Assembly (NCBI GenBank): GCA_021771815.1
Contig: JAETOE010000017.1
Coordinates: 1 to 64,000, forward strand
Direction: 5' to 3'
Length of the DNA stretch: 64,000 nucleotides
DNA from: Roseburia hominis
GTDB lineage: Bacteria; Bacillota; Clostridia; Lachnospirales; Lachnospiraceae
Position numbers and translations under genes: made by a program. How positions within the stretch are numbered: position 1 is the first letter of the stretch; every line of letters starts with the position of its first letter. The notes below the pieces were generated by a model, which was not told the origin of the DNA, did not search any database, and was given only the letters and a program-made list of their open reading frames with translations. Positions 1-8,643 of this stretch are shown here, piece by piece.

Positions 1-2433
1 AGCGTCATGACACAGTATGCCTACAACAGCCTTGGACGTATTGCGCAGATTTCCCACGAAGGAGAGAATGTTCATGAGCGGTATATCTACCACTACGATG
101 TGGCAGGGAACAAGGTTGGGGCGGACAAAATGCGTGGCGGAAGTGTAGCATGGGAGGAGCGTATTCTCTGTAATGAAGAGAGCAATGTTAACGGCAACAT
201 ATTTGATAGCGGAAGTTATCGCTATGTCTATGATGCCCTAAACCGCCTTGTAGGAGTTGAAAAGGATGGAAATACACAGCGGGAATACACTTACGATGCG
301 TTCGGAAACCGGACGAAGAAGGTGGACTATACCATTCCCGCAAAGTCCGGTGAAATAGAGTCTGGCTTTGAGACAACACTCTACTACTATAACAATGCGA
401 ATCAGTTAATTGCGGAACAATTAGGAGCATCCGGAATAAGCGGGGCAGTGCAGGAAAAGACCTACCGTTATGACAGGCGGGGAAACCTTACCGCAATAAA
501 TCAGGGAGAAGAACTGTTAAAGCAGTTCACCTTTGATTCTGCAAACCGGATGAGCAGTTCCATGGGCGTTGCGGACGGTACTAAAAAGCGAGCGTCCTAC
601 CAATACAACGGACTGGGACAGAGAGTGGGACAGGAAATTTGGAGACTGCCGCAGAATCCGGAGCAGAGCATCCGTTACACGCTTGATCTTACAAAGCAGT
701 ATCATAACCTTTTGTACCTTGAAGATACGCAGAACGGAAAAGACCAGACCTTCTATTGGGATGGGAATGTCGTCAGTATGCAGGAAGATGGAGAGGAAAG
801 CTTATACTTGCAGGACGATCTTGGAAGCCCGATGGAACTGCTTAATGCAGAGGGCGGAATAAGGGAGAGTTATGCCTTTGATGAATTTGGCGTGCCACTT
901 GTGGAGCGGAGTGGATTTATACAAAGTTCCTACGACGAAGATGGCATAGTACTAAACGCGCTTCAACAGCAACATGAGCGACTACAGCCTTTCGGATTCA
1001 CTGGCTATCAGACAGATGTAACGGGAGGATTCTATTTTGCGCAGGCGCGGAGGTATGATGCAAGTACTGGAAGATTTATCAGCGAGGATAAGGTCAAAGG
1101 CTTTGCGGATGCACCGTTTACGCTGAATCCGTACAGTTACTGTTGGAACAAACCGATGGAACTGGTGGATTTGAATGGTTTAGAACCAAACGGCTATATA
1201 CCGGGTGGAATATGTGATACACTGTATGGAGATCAGACGGTTTCTAATGCGAATAATCAGACGACTACAGGAGTACAAGGGATATTACAGGAATTGAATG
1301 GGCAGAGCACGGCGGAAGATACGGCGACGAATCCTTTGAATGTGTTTGGGAATATGCCGTTAGAAGGGCAGCAAAGTAATTATGAACCTTGTGATAACGA
1401 GGGAACAGGTGATGAAATAGAGAAAATATGTGCATGGCTTGCATCTGATTATAAGATGACACGAGCCGAATTGAATGAAGCGGAGGAGATATTAGACAAT
1501 TATTTTGAAGAAGGAACAACGCAATATGAATTGAAGAATTGTTCAAATGGTTCAGGAAGATTTTATGTATTGCGGGCGGAGATGAGTGAAACAGAGCTGG
1601 AGGAATATCAGCTTATGTGCGCGTTGGAAAATAAATGCAGTCCGGTAGCAAGTTTTACGTATGGAGTTCTTAATGGTATTCCGTTTTTCGGAATGGGGAT
1701 GGACTACATAGAAAAATGGTACTTAGCAGATAATCGGTATGCAGAGAAAATATCATTTGGAACAGCGGTAGAAAACAGTCGTACACAGCATCCGATAGCA
1801 ATCAAAACTGGTGCGGGGTTGATGTTTATAGCGACATCTTGGGATTTAATATGTGCACTTAAATCTTTCGTATCAAAATGCGGAACAAAGATAATGAGTA
1901 GTCTTGCAAAGAACAGCGCGACAGTGATGGATGATTTTGCAGATGATTTTTTTAGTAATGGAGCAGATGCCGTAGATGATTTGTTAGGTAACAGTGCGAA
2001 CGTTATAGATGATGCAGTAGGAGGTCAAGCGAATGCCATAGATGATGCCGTGGCTAGTGGTACGAATATTATAGATGATGTTATAAAGGGTGGTACACAT
2101 GCTAGTCCTAATAAAATAGATACTCTTTTAGATGGAAGACCTGAATTAACAGGCTCTACAAGAGACAAATTATTAGCTACAGTACAAGATTCAGAATTAA
2201 GCAAAATAGTAAATGAACTTTATCGACCTAACGCAACTGTGGGAGATGGCGGTACAGCAGCCATACTTGTTGAAGAGTTTAGTAGGGGCTCATCAGCACA
2301 TTTACTTAAGGCAAAAGAGAGACTGAAACAATTGAAGAAATTAGCCGACTCAGGTAAGTTAGGATTAAATGATTTGGATGTTGTTGAAGCTTTGATAGAT
2401 GACCTTGAGAGTGCAATAAGTCTGTATAATTGA
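1..2433 (+). CDS. RHS-repeat polymorphic toxin, C-terminal part (5' truncated by window)
   Basis: The reading frame is open from base 1, so the true start lies to the left. Residues 1-390 (counted from the ATG at 7) are YD/RHS repeats of the type YxYDALNRLVGVEKDGN. They end in the RHS-associated core signature around residues 355-393 (FYFAQARRYDASTGRFISED, then NPYSYCWNKPMELVDLNG). After this boundary the sequence is unrelated and more AT-rich, as expected of a swappable toxin tip. It has a linker, a hydrophobic stretch near 600, and four imperfect copies of a (N/V)xIDDAVxxG motif at about 645-705. A terminal domain of about 100 residues follows (TLLDGRPELTG ... GDGGTAAILVEEF ... HLLKAKERLKQL). 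RHS proteins are surface or secreted weapons whose shell is cleaved to free the tip. The biochemical activity of this tip is not recognised. A small gene follows directly, as expected for immunity. Confidence 0.85.
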   Translation, partial: SVMTQYAYNSLGRIAQISHEGENVHERYIYHYDVAGNKVGADKMRGGSVAWEERILCNEESNVNGNIFDSGSYRYVYDALNRLVGVEKDGNTQREYTYDAFGNRTKKVDYTIPAKSGEIESGFETTLYYYNNANQLIAEQLGASGISGAVQEKTYRYDRRGNLTAINQGEELLKQFTFDSANRMSSSMGVADGTKKRASYQYNGLGQRVGQEIWRLPQNPEQSIRYTLDLTKQYHNLLYLEDTQNGKDQTFYWDGNVVSMQEDGEESLYLQDDLGSPMELLNAEGGIRESYAFDEFGVPLVERSGFIQSSYDEDGIVLNALQQQHERLQPFGFTGYQTDVTGGFYFAQARRYDASTGRFISEDKVKGFADAPFTLNPYSYCWNKPMELVDLNGLEPNGYIPGGICDTLYGDQTVSNANNQTTTGVQGILQELNGQSTAEDTATNPLNVFGNMPLEGQQSNYEPCDNEGTGDEIEKICAWLASDYKMTRAELNEAEEILDNYFEEGTTQYELKNCSNGSGRFYVLRAEMSETELEEYQLMCALENKCSPVASFTYGVLNGIPFFGMGMDYIEKWYLADNRYAEKISFGTAVENSRTQHPIAIKTGAGLMFIATSWDLICALKSFVSKCGTKIMSSLAKNSATVMDDFADDFFSNGADAVDDLLGNSANVIDDAVGGQANAIDDAVASGTNIIDDVIKGGTHASPNKIDTLLDGRPELTGSTRDKLLATVQDSELSKIVNELYRPNATVGDGGTAAILVEEFSRGSSAHLLKAKERLKQLKKLADSGKLGLNDLDVVEALIDDLESAISLYN

Positions 2434-2449
2434 TAGGAGAATGTTGATT

Positions 2450-2818
2450 ATGAGTGAAAGAACAGCAGAATTTTTCGAAAAAATGCAAGAGTTTCTTCCC
2501 TCAACCAAGGAAGCATATAGCGAAAGTGTAAAGGAGTATGGGGAAGTATTAGAAACAGTTGTGATAGAAGATATTTTTATGCCCCAGATAGTAAAATTAT
2601 TGAGGGAAAATAAGGAGCATCAACTATTAGAAAGTATATTTATGTATTTTGAAGAAATAGTAAATAGTGATGATTCACACTTAATAAATGTACTTTCGAT
2701 TACCGTTCTAGAAATTTTGGGAAATGATAAGCTGATTTTAGAAACTGCAAAACAATATTTAGGGACAAAGACCACCGCACTTCAGATAAAAGCCGATCAA
2801 GAATTGGGAAGAGTATAA
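2450..2818 (+). CDS. Putative immunity protein of the RHS toxin
   Basis: This encodes about 122 residues, acidic and mostly helical, with no signal peptide or membrane segment (starts MSERTAEFFEKMQEF). I chose the ATG at 2450 because the GGAG at 2436-2439 lies 10 nt upstream. The in-frame ATG at 2441 is only 1 nt from it. The gene starts 16 nt after the RHS stop codon and is as AT-rich as the toxin tip. That position, size and composition are typical of the cognate immunity gene of a polymorphic toxin. The role is inferred from context only, and no immunity family is recognised. Confidence 0.6.
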   Translation: MSERTAEFFEKMQEFLPSTKEAYSESVKEYGEVLETVVIEDIFMPQIVKLLRENKEHQLLESIFMYFEEIVNSDDSHLINVLSITVLEILGNDKLILETAKQYLGTKTTALQIKADQELGRV

Positions 2819-2898
2819 ATTAAAAAATATAGCTCAACAAATGTAACAATTTTGTAACACTTCCCTTGGCGATCCTATAACGTTCATGGTGAAACGGC

Positions 2899-3418
2899 GT
2901 GGTATCAGAGTATTCCCCAAACAAATGGGGAAGCATGGAAGAGAGAAAAGCCCTCACCTACCCGGACGGCGCACGTGCATCTTACGAATACGACGAAGCG
3001 ATGCGCTTATCAAAGCTTGATATCCCGACGGGTGAAATCAGCTATGTATACGATAAAGCAGGAAGGCTTTGTGAAAAGTAGCTCCCGTGCGGCGTCATGA
3101 CACAGTATGCCTACAACAGCCTTGGACGAATCGCCCAGATTTCACGAGGGAGAGAGCGTCCATGAGCGGTATATCTACCACTACGATGCGGCAGGAAACG
3201 AGGTCGGGGCGGACAAAATGCGCGGCGGAAGTGCAGCATGGAAGGAGTACATTTCCTGCAATGAAAAGAACTTTGTCAACAGTAACATGCTTGAAAGTGG
3301 AAACTATCGCTATACTTATGATGCCCTAAACCGCCTTGTAGGAGTTGAAAAGGATGGAAATATACAGAGAGAATATAGCTACGATGCGTTTATCCATACC
3401 GCTTTGATAATCACATGA
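2899..3418 (+). pseudogene. Degenerate duplicate RHS fragment
   Basis: 2899-3081 encodes RHS repeats (SYEYDEAMRLSKLDIPTGEI) and ends at a TAG. From about 3094 the DNA repeats the first 330 bases of the window closely (same GGCGTCATGACACAGTATGC start). A 2-base deletion near 3142 breaks the frame. A second frame (3107-3418) then resumes with HERYIYHYDAAGNEVGADK and continues to YSYDAF, where similarity to the intact copy stops abruptly and is replaced by other sequence. This is the pattern of a displaced, silent RHS core-plus-tip cassette, a known reservoir for toxin-tip exchange. It is not expected to make a functional protein. Confidence 0.8.
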
Positions 3419-3797
3419 TAACGTTTGAATTTTATACAGATGCAAGGGAAGAACTGACGGAGATAGCGGCGTTCCTTGGGGTGCAGTTAGAAAGATATAT
3501 GGGAGGAAAATGGGAGCACTTCGTAAATGGAAATTTTGAGAGCTGTTCGGTGGAAGAGTTGAATTCGACAGTCAGAGGGGCAAATTGCATAAATTTATTA
3601 CTGGGAAGCTATGCGGGGAATGAGATGGAGTGGACAAAGAATGTTTTTCTTAAAATTTATACAAGGCGAAAGATTTCTCCCTAAGCGATGAGGATATGAC
3701 AGTGATCGGCGCACTGGATCTGGGACGTAGCGAGATCATTGATCACAGTGCTGCCGAGACCGCAAAATGGCTGAACGGCTGGAAAATTCATGACTGA
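3415..3797 (+). pseudogene. Broken small orphan gene (possible old immunity gene)
   Basis: An ORF starts at 3415 (MITFEFYTDAREELTEIAAF) and stops at 3684. In the next frame a protein-like stretch runs from about 3660 to the TGA at 3795-3797 (KDFSLSDEDMTVIGALDLGR). The two read as one protein of about 127 residues joined by a single-base shift near 3660. It lies directly after a displaced RHS tip remnant, where orphan immunity genes are usually found. The family is not recognised. A sequencing error rather than decay cannot be excluded. Confidence 0.45.
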
Positions 3798-3847
3798 TGA
3801 AAATTTCAGCCGCTTATGCCGAACACATACAGGGAAAAGAAATTCGC

Positions 3848-4552
3848 TTACCTCGAGGACGGAAGAATGCCGGTGCGCTGATAGTCGTCCCATGCCTTAT
3901 GGAATTGGAAGGCGCAGATCATTGCGCCGATTGCGCCGATGGTAATCAGATAACCGCTGGGCTGTCCGGTCAGGATTGTCATATAGATGACGTTAATAAT
4001 AGAGTAGACAGTTATGATGACTCCGCAGGCGCGGCTCTGAGCGAGATGCAGACCGAGAGCGAGTCCGAGAACAAGCGCAACGTCGACTAGCGAGAAAATG
4101 TTGCCGCCTACAAAGACGCTAAAAATAAGGGTGAGGCCGGCGCAGAAGTAAAGCATGATTGCACTGGCAGCGATACCGGATTTGTATTTCCTGCAATTCG
4201 GGTGGTTCAGGAATTCGCTCCTGGAAAGCTTCTGTCCGTAGCCGAAGGTCTGTCCCTGCATATAAGGCTGTCCGCCGAAATTCGGTTGTCCCTGCATATA
4301 AGGCTGCCCGCCGAAGTTCGGTTGCCCCTGCATATAAGGCTGTCCGCCGAAGTTCGGTTGCCCCTGCATATTGGTCTGCCCTTGCATATAGGTCTGTCCT
4401 TGCATATTGGACTGCCCGCCATAGGTCTGTCCGCCGCCGTAAGGCTGTCCCTGTATATTAGACTGCCCGCCGGAAGCTGCTGTGGGAGCTCCGCAGTTCG
4501 GACAGTTTGTCATACCATCCTGATAGTTCATCCCGCAATGAAAGCATCGCAT
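3848..4552 (-). CDS. Zinc-ribbon, Gln/Gly-repeat, multi-pass membrane protein
   Basis: This is a 234-residue protein. It opens with a zinc ribbon (C3-x2-C6 and C17-x2-C20). A low-complexity tract at about 30-105 follows, built of GQPYMQ/GQPNFG units, visible in the DNA as near-identical 18-36 bp repeats at 4250-4450. About four hydrophobic helices lie between 125 and 220, and a short charged tail ends the protein. A perfect AGGAGGAG site sits just upstream of the start. The plan matches the 12425-13009 protein: cytoplasmic zinc ribbon, flexible repeat, membrane domain. Function is unknown. The family commonly sits beside stress or secretion genes, but nothing here fixes a role. Confidence 0.75.
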   Translation of the reverse strand: MRCFHCGMNYQDGMTNCPNCGAPTAASGGQSNIQGQPYGGGQTYGGQSNMQGQTYMQGQTNMQGQPNFGGQPYMQGQPNFGGQPYMQGQPNFGGQPYMQGQTFGYGQKLSRSEFLNHPNCRKYKSGIAASAIMLYFCAGLTLIFSVFVGGNIFSLVDVALVLGLALGLHLAQSRACGVIITVYSIINVIYMTILTGQPSGYLITIGAIGAMICAFQFHKAWDDYQRTGILPSSR

Positions 4553-4690
4553 AAATAACTCCTCCTAAATAATGTAAAAAAATTTACCATTGTAAAATAG
4601 TGTTTCTTCCATTGTAGACAATTTCCGACACAAAGTAAAGCGGTTTTACCGGACGGGAAACGCAAATCGGGGAGAGAAGTATGTAATAAT

Positions 4691-4738
4691 GTTGCATAAT
4701 TTTTAAACTTTGTTGCAGCTTATGAAAGACCTGTTGCA
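4691..4738 (+). repeat. Three GTTGCA repeats at exact 21-bp spacing
   Basis: GTTGCA occurs at 4691, 4712 and 4733, each exactly 21 bp apart (two helical turns). The last copy overlaps the -35 element of the galK promoter. This phasing is typical of tandem activator or repressor sites on one DNA face. The regulator is not identified. Confidence 0.6.
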
Positions 4739-4761
4739 ATGACAAAAAGAGACGTTATAAT
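4734..4761 (+). promoter_or_regulatory. sigmaA promoter of galKT
   Basis: TTGCAA (4734-4739), a 16-bp spacer and a perfect TATAAT (4756-4761). About 110 nt separate it from the galK start. The stretch 4553-4870 holds no gene, only this promoter and the phased repeats. Confidence 0.7.
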
Positions 4762-4870
4762 GGGATTATAGGGAAAAGACGACCAGGAGAACCCCGCGGC
4801 AGACAAAGGCGGGCGGCGGGGCGACCGGAAATTGCAATTTGGAAAAATGATGTATAGGAGGAGAAGGCAG

Positions 4871-6040
4871 ATGATCTGGGAATCAGTACTTGCGAAGTTT
4901 AAGGAATTATTTGGGGATGAGGGAGAAATCGGCGTGTATTTTGCGCCGGGGCGTGTGAATATGATCGGCGAGCATACCGATTACAACGGCGGACATGTAT
5001 TTCCGTGCGCACTCACCATCGGTACTTACGGGGTGGCGCGAAAGAGGGAAGATAAGAAGCTTCGCTTCTATTCGATGAATTTCGAGGGGCTCGGCGTGCT
5101 GGAATCTTCGATCGAAGGCTTGAAGCCGGAGAAGGAAGCGGACTGGACGAATTACCCGAAGGGCGTCATCTGGGCATTCGGCGAGAAGGGCATGAGGGTG
5201 GACTGCGGTATGGATCTTGTTCTGTTTGGAAATATTCCGAACGGCTCGGGACTTTCCTCGTCTGCGTCTGTCGAGGTGCTGACCGGATTTATCCTGCGCG
5301 ATATGTTTGGCTTTGACGTGACGAATCAGGATCTTGCGTTGATCGGACAGTATTCCGAGAATAAGTTCAACGGCGTCAACTGCGGAATCATGGATCAGTT
5401 CGCAATCGCCATGGGTAAGGCGGGGCACGCGATTTTCCTTGACACGGCGACATTGAAATACGAGTATGCGCCGATTAAGCTGGAAAATGCAAAGATCGTG
5501 ATTTCCTGCAGCAATAAGAAGCGAGGGCTTGGTGATTCCAAGTACAATGAAAGACGCGGCGAGTGTGAGAGTGCGCTATCACAGATCAAGGAGGTCATTG
5601 AAATTGGCGCGCTCGGCGATCTGACAGAGGAGCAGTTCGAGCAGCACAAGGATGCCATTAAGGACGAGGTGTGCCGCAGACGCGCAAAGCACGCGGTCTA
5701 TGAGAACCAGAGAACCGTAAAGGCGGTAGAAGCGTTAAAGAATAACGATGTGAAGCTGTTCGGTGAGCTGATGAATGCATCCCATGTATCGCTGCGGGAT
5801 GATTATGAGGTGACGGGCGTCGAGCTTGACACACTTGTAGAGGAAGCGTGGAAGGTTGACGGTGTGATCGGTTCCCGTATGACGGGCGCGGGTTTTGGCG
5901 GCTGTACGGTGAGCATCGTGAAGGATGAAGCTGTCGATGCCTTTATCGAGAAGGTTGGCGCTGCCTATAAGGAGAAGATCGGCTATGCGGCGGATTTCTA
6001 TGTGGTAGAGATCGGCGACGGTCCGGTAAAGCTTGCGTAG
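4871..6040 (+). CDS. galK: Galactokinase
   Basis: Phosphorylates alpha-D-galactose with ATP to galactose-1-phosphate, the first committed Leloir step, in the cytoplasm. The 389-residue length is normal. The N-terminal galactokinase signature (PGRVNMIGEHTDYNGGHVF, about residues 25-45) and the GHMP ATP-binding loop (PNGSGLSSSASVEV, near 122) are both present, as is the C-terminal GAGFGG motif. The start is the ATG at 4871, 7 nt after AGGAGGAG (4856-4863). An upstream in-frame TTG at 4832 has no ribosome site. galT follows after 32 nt, so the two form an operon. No epimerase (galE) gene lies in the window. Confidence 0.95.
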   Translation: MIWESVLAKFKELFGDEGEIGVYFAPGRVNMIGEHTDYNGGHVFPCALTIGTYGVARKREDKKLRFYSMNFEGLGVLESSIEGLKPEKEADWTNYPKGVIWAFGEKGMRVDCGMDLVLFGNIPNGSGLSSSASVEVLTGFILRDMFGFDVTNQDLALIGQYSENKFNGVNCGIMDQFAIAMGKAGHAIFLDTATLKYEYAPIKLENAKIVISCSNKKRGLGDSKYNERRGECESALSQIKEVIEIGALGDLTEEQFEQHKDAIKDEVCRRRAKHAVYENQRTVKAVEALKNNDVKLFGELMNASHVSLRDDYEVTGVELDTLVEEAWKVDGVIGSRMTGAGFGGCTVSIVKDEAVDAFIEKVGAAYKEKIGYAADFYVVEIGDGPVKLA

Positions 6041-6072
6041 AGAAAGAATTTCGGGAAGCGAGGGAGAATGTG

Positions 6073-7632
6073 ATGATTCAGGAACGGATTTTGGAATTGA
6101 CGGAATATGGTCTTGTGACGGGGTTGACAGCACCGGAGGATAAGCGGTATACGATCAACCGTCTGTTGGAGCTGTTTGGCTTGGAAGAACTGGAGGATGA
6201 AGTTGTTTCCGCTTATGAGAAGAGAACGCCTATGACGCAGGAGAGCGCAGAGGAGGCGCTGGAAGGCATCCTCGCAGAGATGCTCGATTATGCGGCGGAG
6301 CAGATGCTGATTCCGGAAAATACGATTACATACCGCGATCTGTTTGATACGAAGATTATGAGTATGCTCGTACCGCACCCGAGTGAAGTGATCAGAACCT
6401 TCCGCGGACTGTATGAGAGATCGCCGCAGGAGGCGACAGACTATTTCTACAAGTTGAGCCGCGATACGGATTACATCCGCAGATACCGCATCAAGAAGGA
6501 TCTTAAGTGGACGGCGGACACGGAGTTCGGTACGCTTGATATCACGATCAACCTTTCTAAACCGGAGAAGGATCCGAAGGCGATTGCGGCCGCGAAGCTT
6601 GCAAAGCAGAGCGGTTATCCGAAGTGCCTTTTGTGCAAGGAGAACGAGGGTTATGCGGGGCGCATCAATCACCCGGCGAGACAGAATCACCGTATTATCC
6701 CGGTGACGATCAACAACAGCGACTGGTTCTTCCAGTATTCTCCGTATGTGTACTACAATGAGCATTGCATTATTTTCAATGCGGAGCACACACCGATGAA
6801 GATTGAGCGTGCGACCTTTGGCAAGCTTCTGGATTTTGTGCAGCAGTTTCCGCATTATTTCGTGGGTTCGAATGCCGATCTTCCGATCGTGGGCGGTTCG
6901 ATTTTAAGCCATGACCATTTCCAGGGCGGACATTACGAGTTCGCGATGGCGAAAGCGCCGATTGAACGGGAGATTTCGTTCGAGGGATTTTCCGATGTGA
7001 AAGCGGGAATCGTAAAATGGCCGATGTCTGTCATCCGCATCAGCGCGGCGGACAAGGAACGCCTGATAGAACTGGCAGATAAGATTCTTCTGGCATGGAG
7101 AGGCTACACGGACGAGGCGGCATTCATCTACGCCGAGACGGACGGCGAACCGCACAATACGATCACTCCGATCGCAAGACGGCGGGGAGACGCGTATGAG
7201 CTTGATCTTGTACTGCGCAATAATATTACGACCAAGGAGCATCCGCTCGGGGTATATCATCCGCATGCGAAGCTGCACCACATCAAGAAGGAGAACATCG
7301 GTCTGATCGAGGTCATGGGGCTCGCGGTGCTTCCGGCGCGCCTAAAGGACGAGATGGCGGCATTGGAGCAGGCGCTTCTTGACGGTGTAGATATCCGCAG
7401 AGACGAGACACTCTCCAAGCATGCGGACTGGGTAGAGGAGTTTTTGCCGAAGTACGGCTTTACCGCGGGCAGCGGACTGGAAGGAGAGATCACGCCAGAG
7501 AAGCTGCACGAGATGGTACAGACGGAAATCGGTCTGGTGTTTATGGAGGTGCTTAAGGACTCCGGCGTATATAAATGCACGGAGGAAGGACGCGAGGGAT
7601 TTATGCGGTTCGTAGAGTATGTGAATGCATAG
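6073..7632 (+). CDS. galT: UDP-glucose--hexose-1-phosphate uridylyltransferase (Firmicutes type)
   Basis: Exchanges UMP between UDP-glucose and galactose-1-phosphate, giving UDP-galactose and glucose-1-phosphate; it is the second Leloir enzyme here. The 519-residue length matches the long Firmicutes GalT class rather than the 350-residue E. coli type. Visible features are the KCLLCKENEGYAGR region, the nucleotide-binding stretch GSILSHDHFQGGHYEF with its histidines, and the C-terminal GVYHPHAKLHHIKKENIGLIEVMG. I prefer the ATG at 6073 (GGGAG 6 nt upstream) over the GTG at 6070. Co-transcribed with galK; two terminators follow. Confidence 0.95.
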   Translation: MIQERILELTEYGLVTGLTAPEDKRYTINRLLELFGLEELEDEVVSAYEKRTPMTQESAEEALEGILAEMLDYAAEQMLIPENTITYRDLFDTKIMSMLVPHPSEVIRTFRGLYERSPQEATDYFYKLSRDTDYIRRYRIKKDLKWTADTEFGTLDITINLSKPEKDPKAIAAAKLAKQSGYPKCLLCKENEGYAGRINHPARQNHRIIPVTINNSDWFFQYSPYVYYNEHCIIFNAEHTPMKIERATFGKLLDFVQQFPHYFVGSNADLPIVGGSILSHDHFQGGHYEFAMAKAPIEREISFEGFSDVKAGIVKWPMSVIRISAADKERLIELADKILLAWRGYTDEAAFIYAETDGEPHNTITPIARRRGDAYELDLVLRNNITTKEHPLGVYHPHAKLHHIKKENIGLIEVMGLAVLPARLKDEMAALEQALLDGVDIRRDETLSKHADWVEEFLPKYGFTAGSGLEGEITPEKLHEMVQTEIGLVFMEVLKDSGVYKCTEEGREGFMRFVEYVNA

Positions 7633-7669
7633 CATTTGATAAAACGAAACAGGAAAAGCAGGACAAAAT

Positions 7670-7698
7670 GGCATAGCTTTTGGGCTATGCCGTTTTTT
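7670..7698 (+). terminator. Intrinsic terminator of galKT
   Basis: Perfect 8-bp stem GGCATAGC/GCTATGCC (7670-7677 with 7684-7691), 6-nt loop, then G and six T. Confidence 0.85.
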
Positions 7699-7702
7699 GA
7701 TG

Positions 7703-7740
7703 GCAGGAACGGTAAATAGCCGTTCCTGCTCTCTTTTTTT
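7703..7740 (+). terminator. Second, tandem intrinsic terminator
   Basis: Perfect 10-bp stem GCAGGAACGG/CCGTTCCTGC (7703-7712 with 7720-7729), 7-nt loop, followed by TCTC and a run of seven T. Together with the preceding hairpin it insulates galKT from the recombinase region. Confidence 0.85.
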
Positions 7741-7747
7741 ATAATGA

Positions 7748-8389
<642 letters not shown>

Positions 8390-8402
8390 TGGAAATGCAG
8401 GT

Positions 8403-8424
8403 ATCAAAAAGTGTACCTTTTGAT
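8403..8424 (+). repeat. Left inverted repeat, candidate recombinase crossover site
   Basis: A 22-bp site, itself a dyad: 7-bp arms ATCAAAA/TTTTGAT around AGTGTACC, with central dinucleotide GT. Its exact reverse complement is at 8588-8609. The short symmetric site with an asymmetric central dinucleotide fits a serine-invertase core site. Confidence 0.75.
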
Positions 8425-8587
8425 AGATTTAAAGTCACTATTTATTTTACTGCATTAATCGTGGGATCACAAGCATTTTTAACAATTTATTTATGAATTC
8501 TTCATATTATTTCTTATTTTTACATATATTTCGGTTTTGTATTTATTTTCGGTCTGATAGCCTTTTTGACATTCTGACTGGATCATA
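8425..8587 (+). promoter_or_regulatory. Candidate invertible promoter segment
   Basis: 163 bp, strongly AT-rich, bounded by perfect inverted repeats and with no ORF. On the minus strand it holds a plausible sigmaA promoter: TTGTGA (8472-8467), 17 bp, TAAAAT (8449-8444). It points left in the present orientation and would point into the GTPase operon after inversion. On the plus strand a consensus TTGACA sits at 8566-8571, but the matching -10 position falls in the repeat and is poor (TCAAAA). The segment thus looks like a phase-variation switch in the state where its better promoter faces away from the operon. Confidence 0.6.
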
Positions 8588-8609
8588 ATCAAAAGGTACA
8601 CTTTTTGAT
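8588..8609 (-). repeat. Right inverted repeat, candidate recombinase crossover site
   Basis: Exact 22-bp reverse complement of 8403-8424 (arms ATCAAAA/TTTTGAT, centre AC). It ends 34 bp before the start codon of the dynamin-like GTPase gene. Confidence 0.75.
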
Positions 8610-8643
8610 TTAATCTGAAATTGTTTCTGCATGGAGGTTTGAA

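Noticed and set aside
4159-4558. Plus-strand repeat ORFs rich in AYKAVRR or LHIRLPAE
   Set aside because: Antisense readings of the GQPYMQ repeats of the minus-strand zinc-ribbon protein.
5998-6855. Long open frame on the minus strand opposite galT (also 46258-47331 opposite the hybrid kinase)
   Set aside because: Shadow frames of strongly supported plus-strand genes; Arg/His-rich composition and no ribosome site or family motif.
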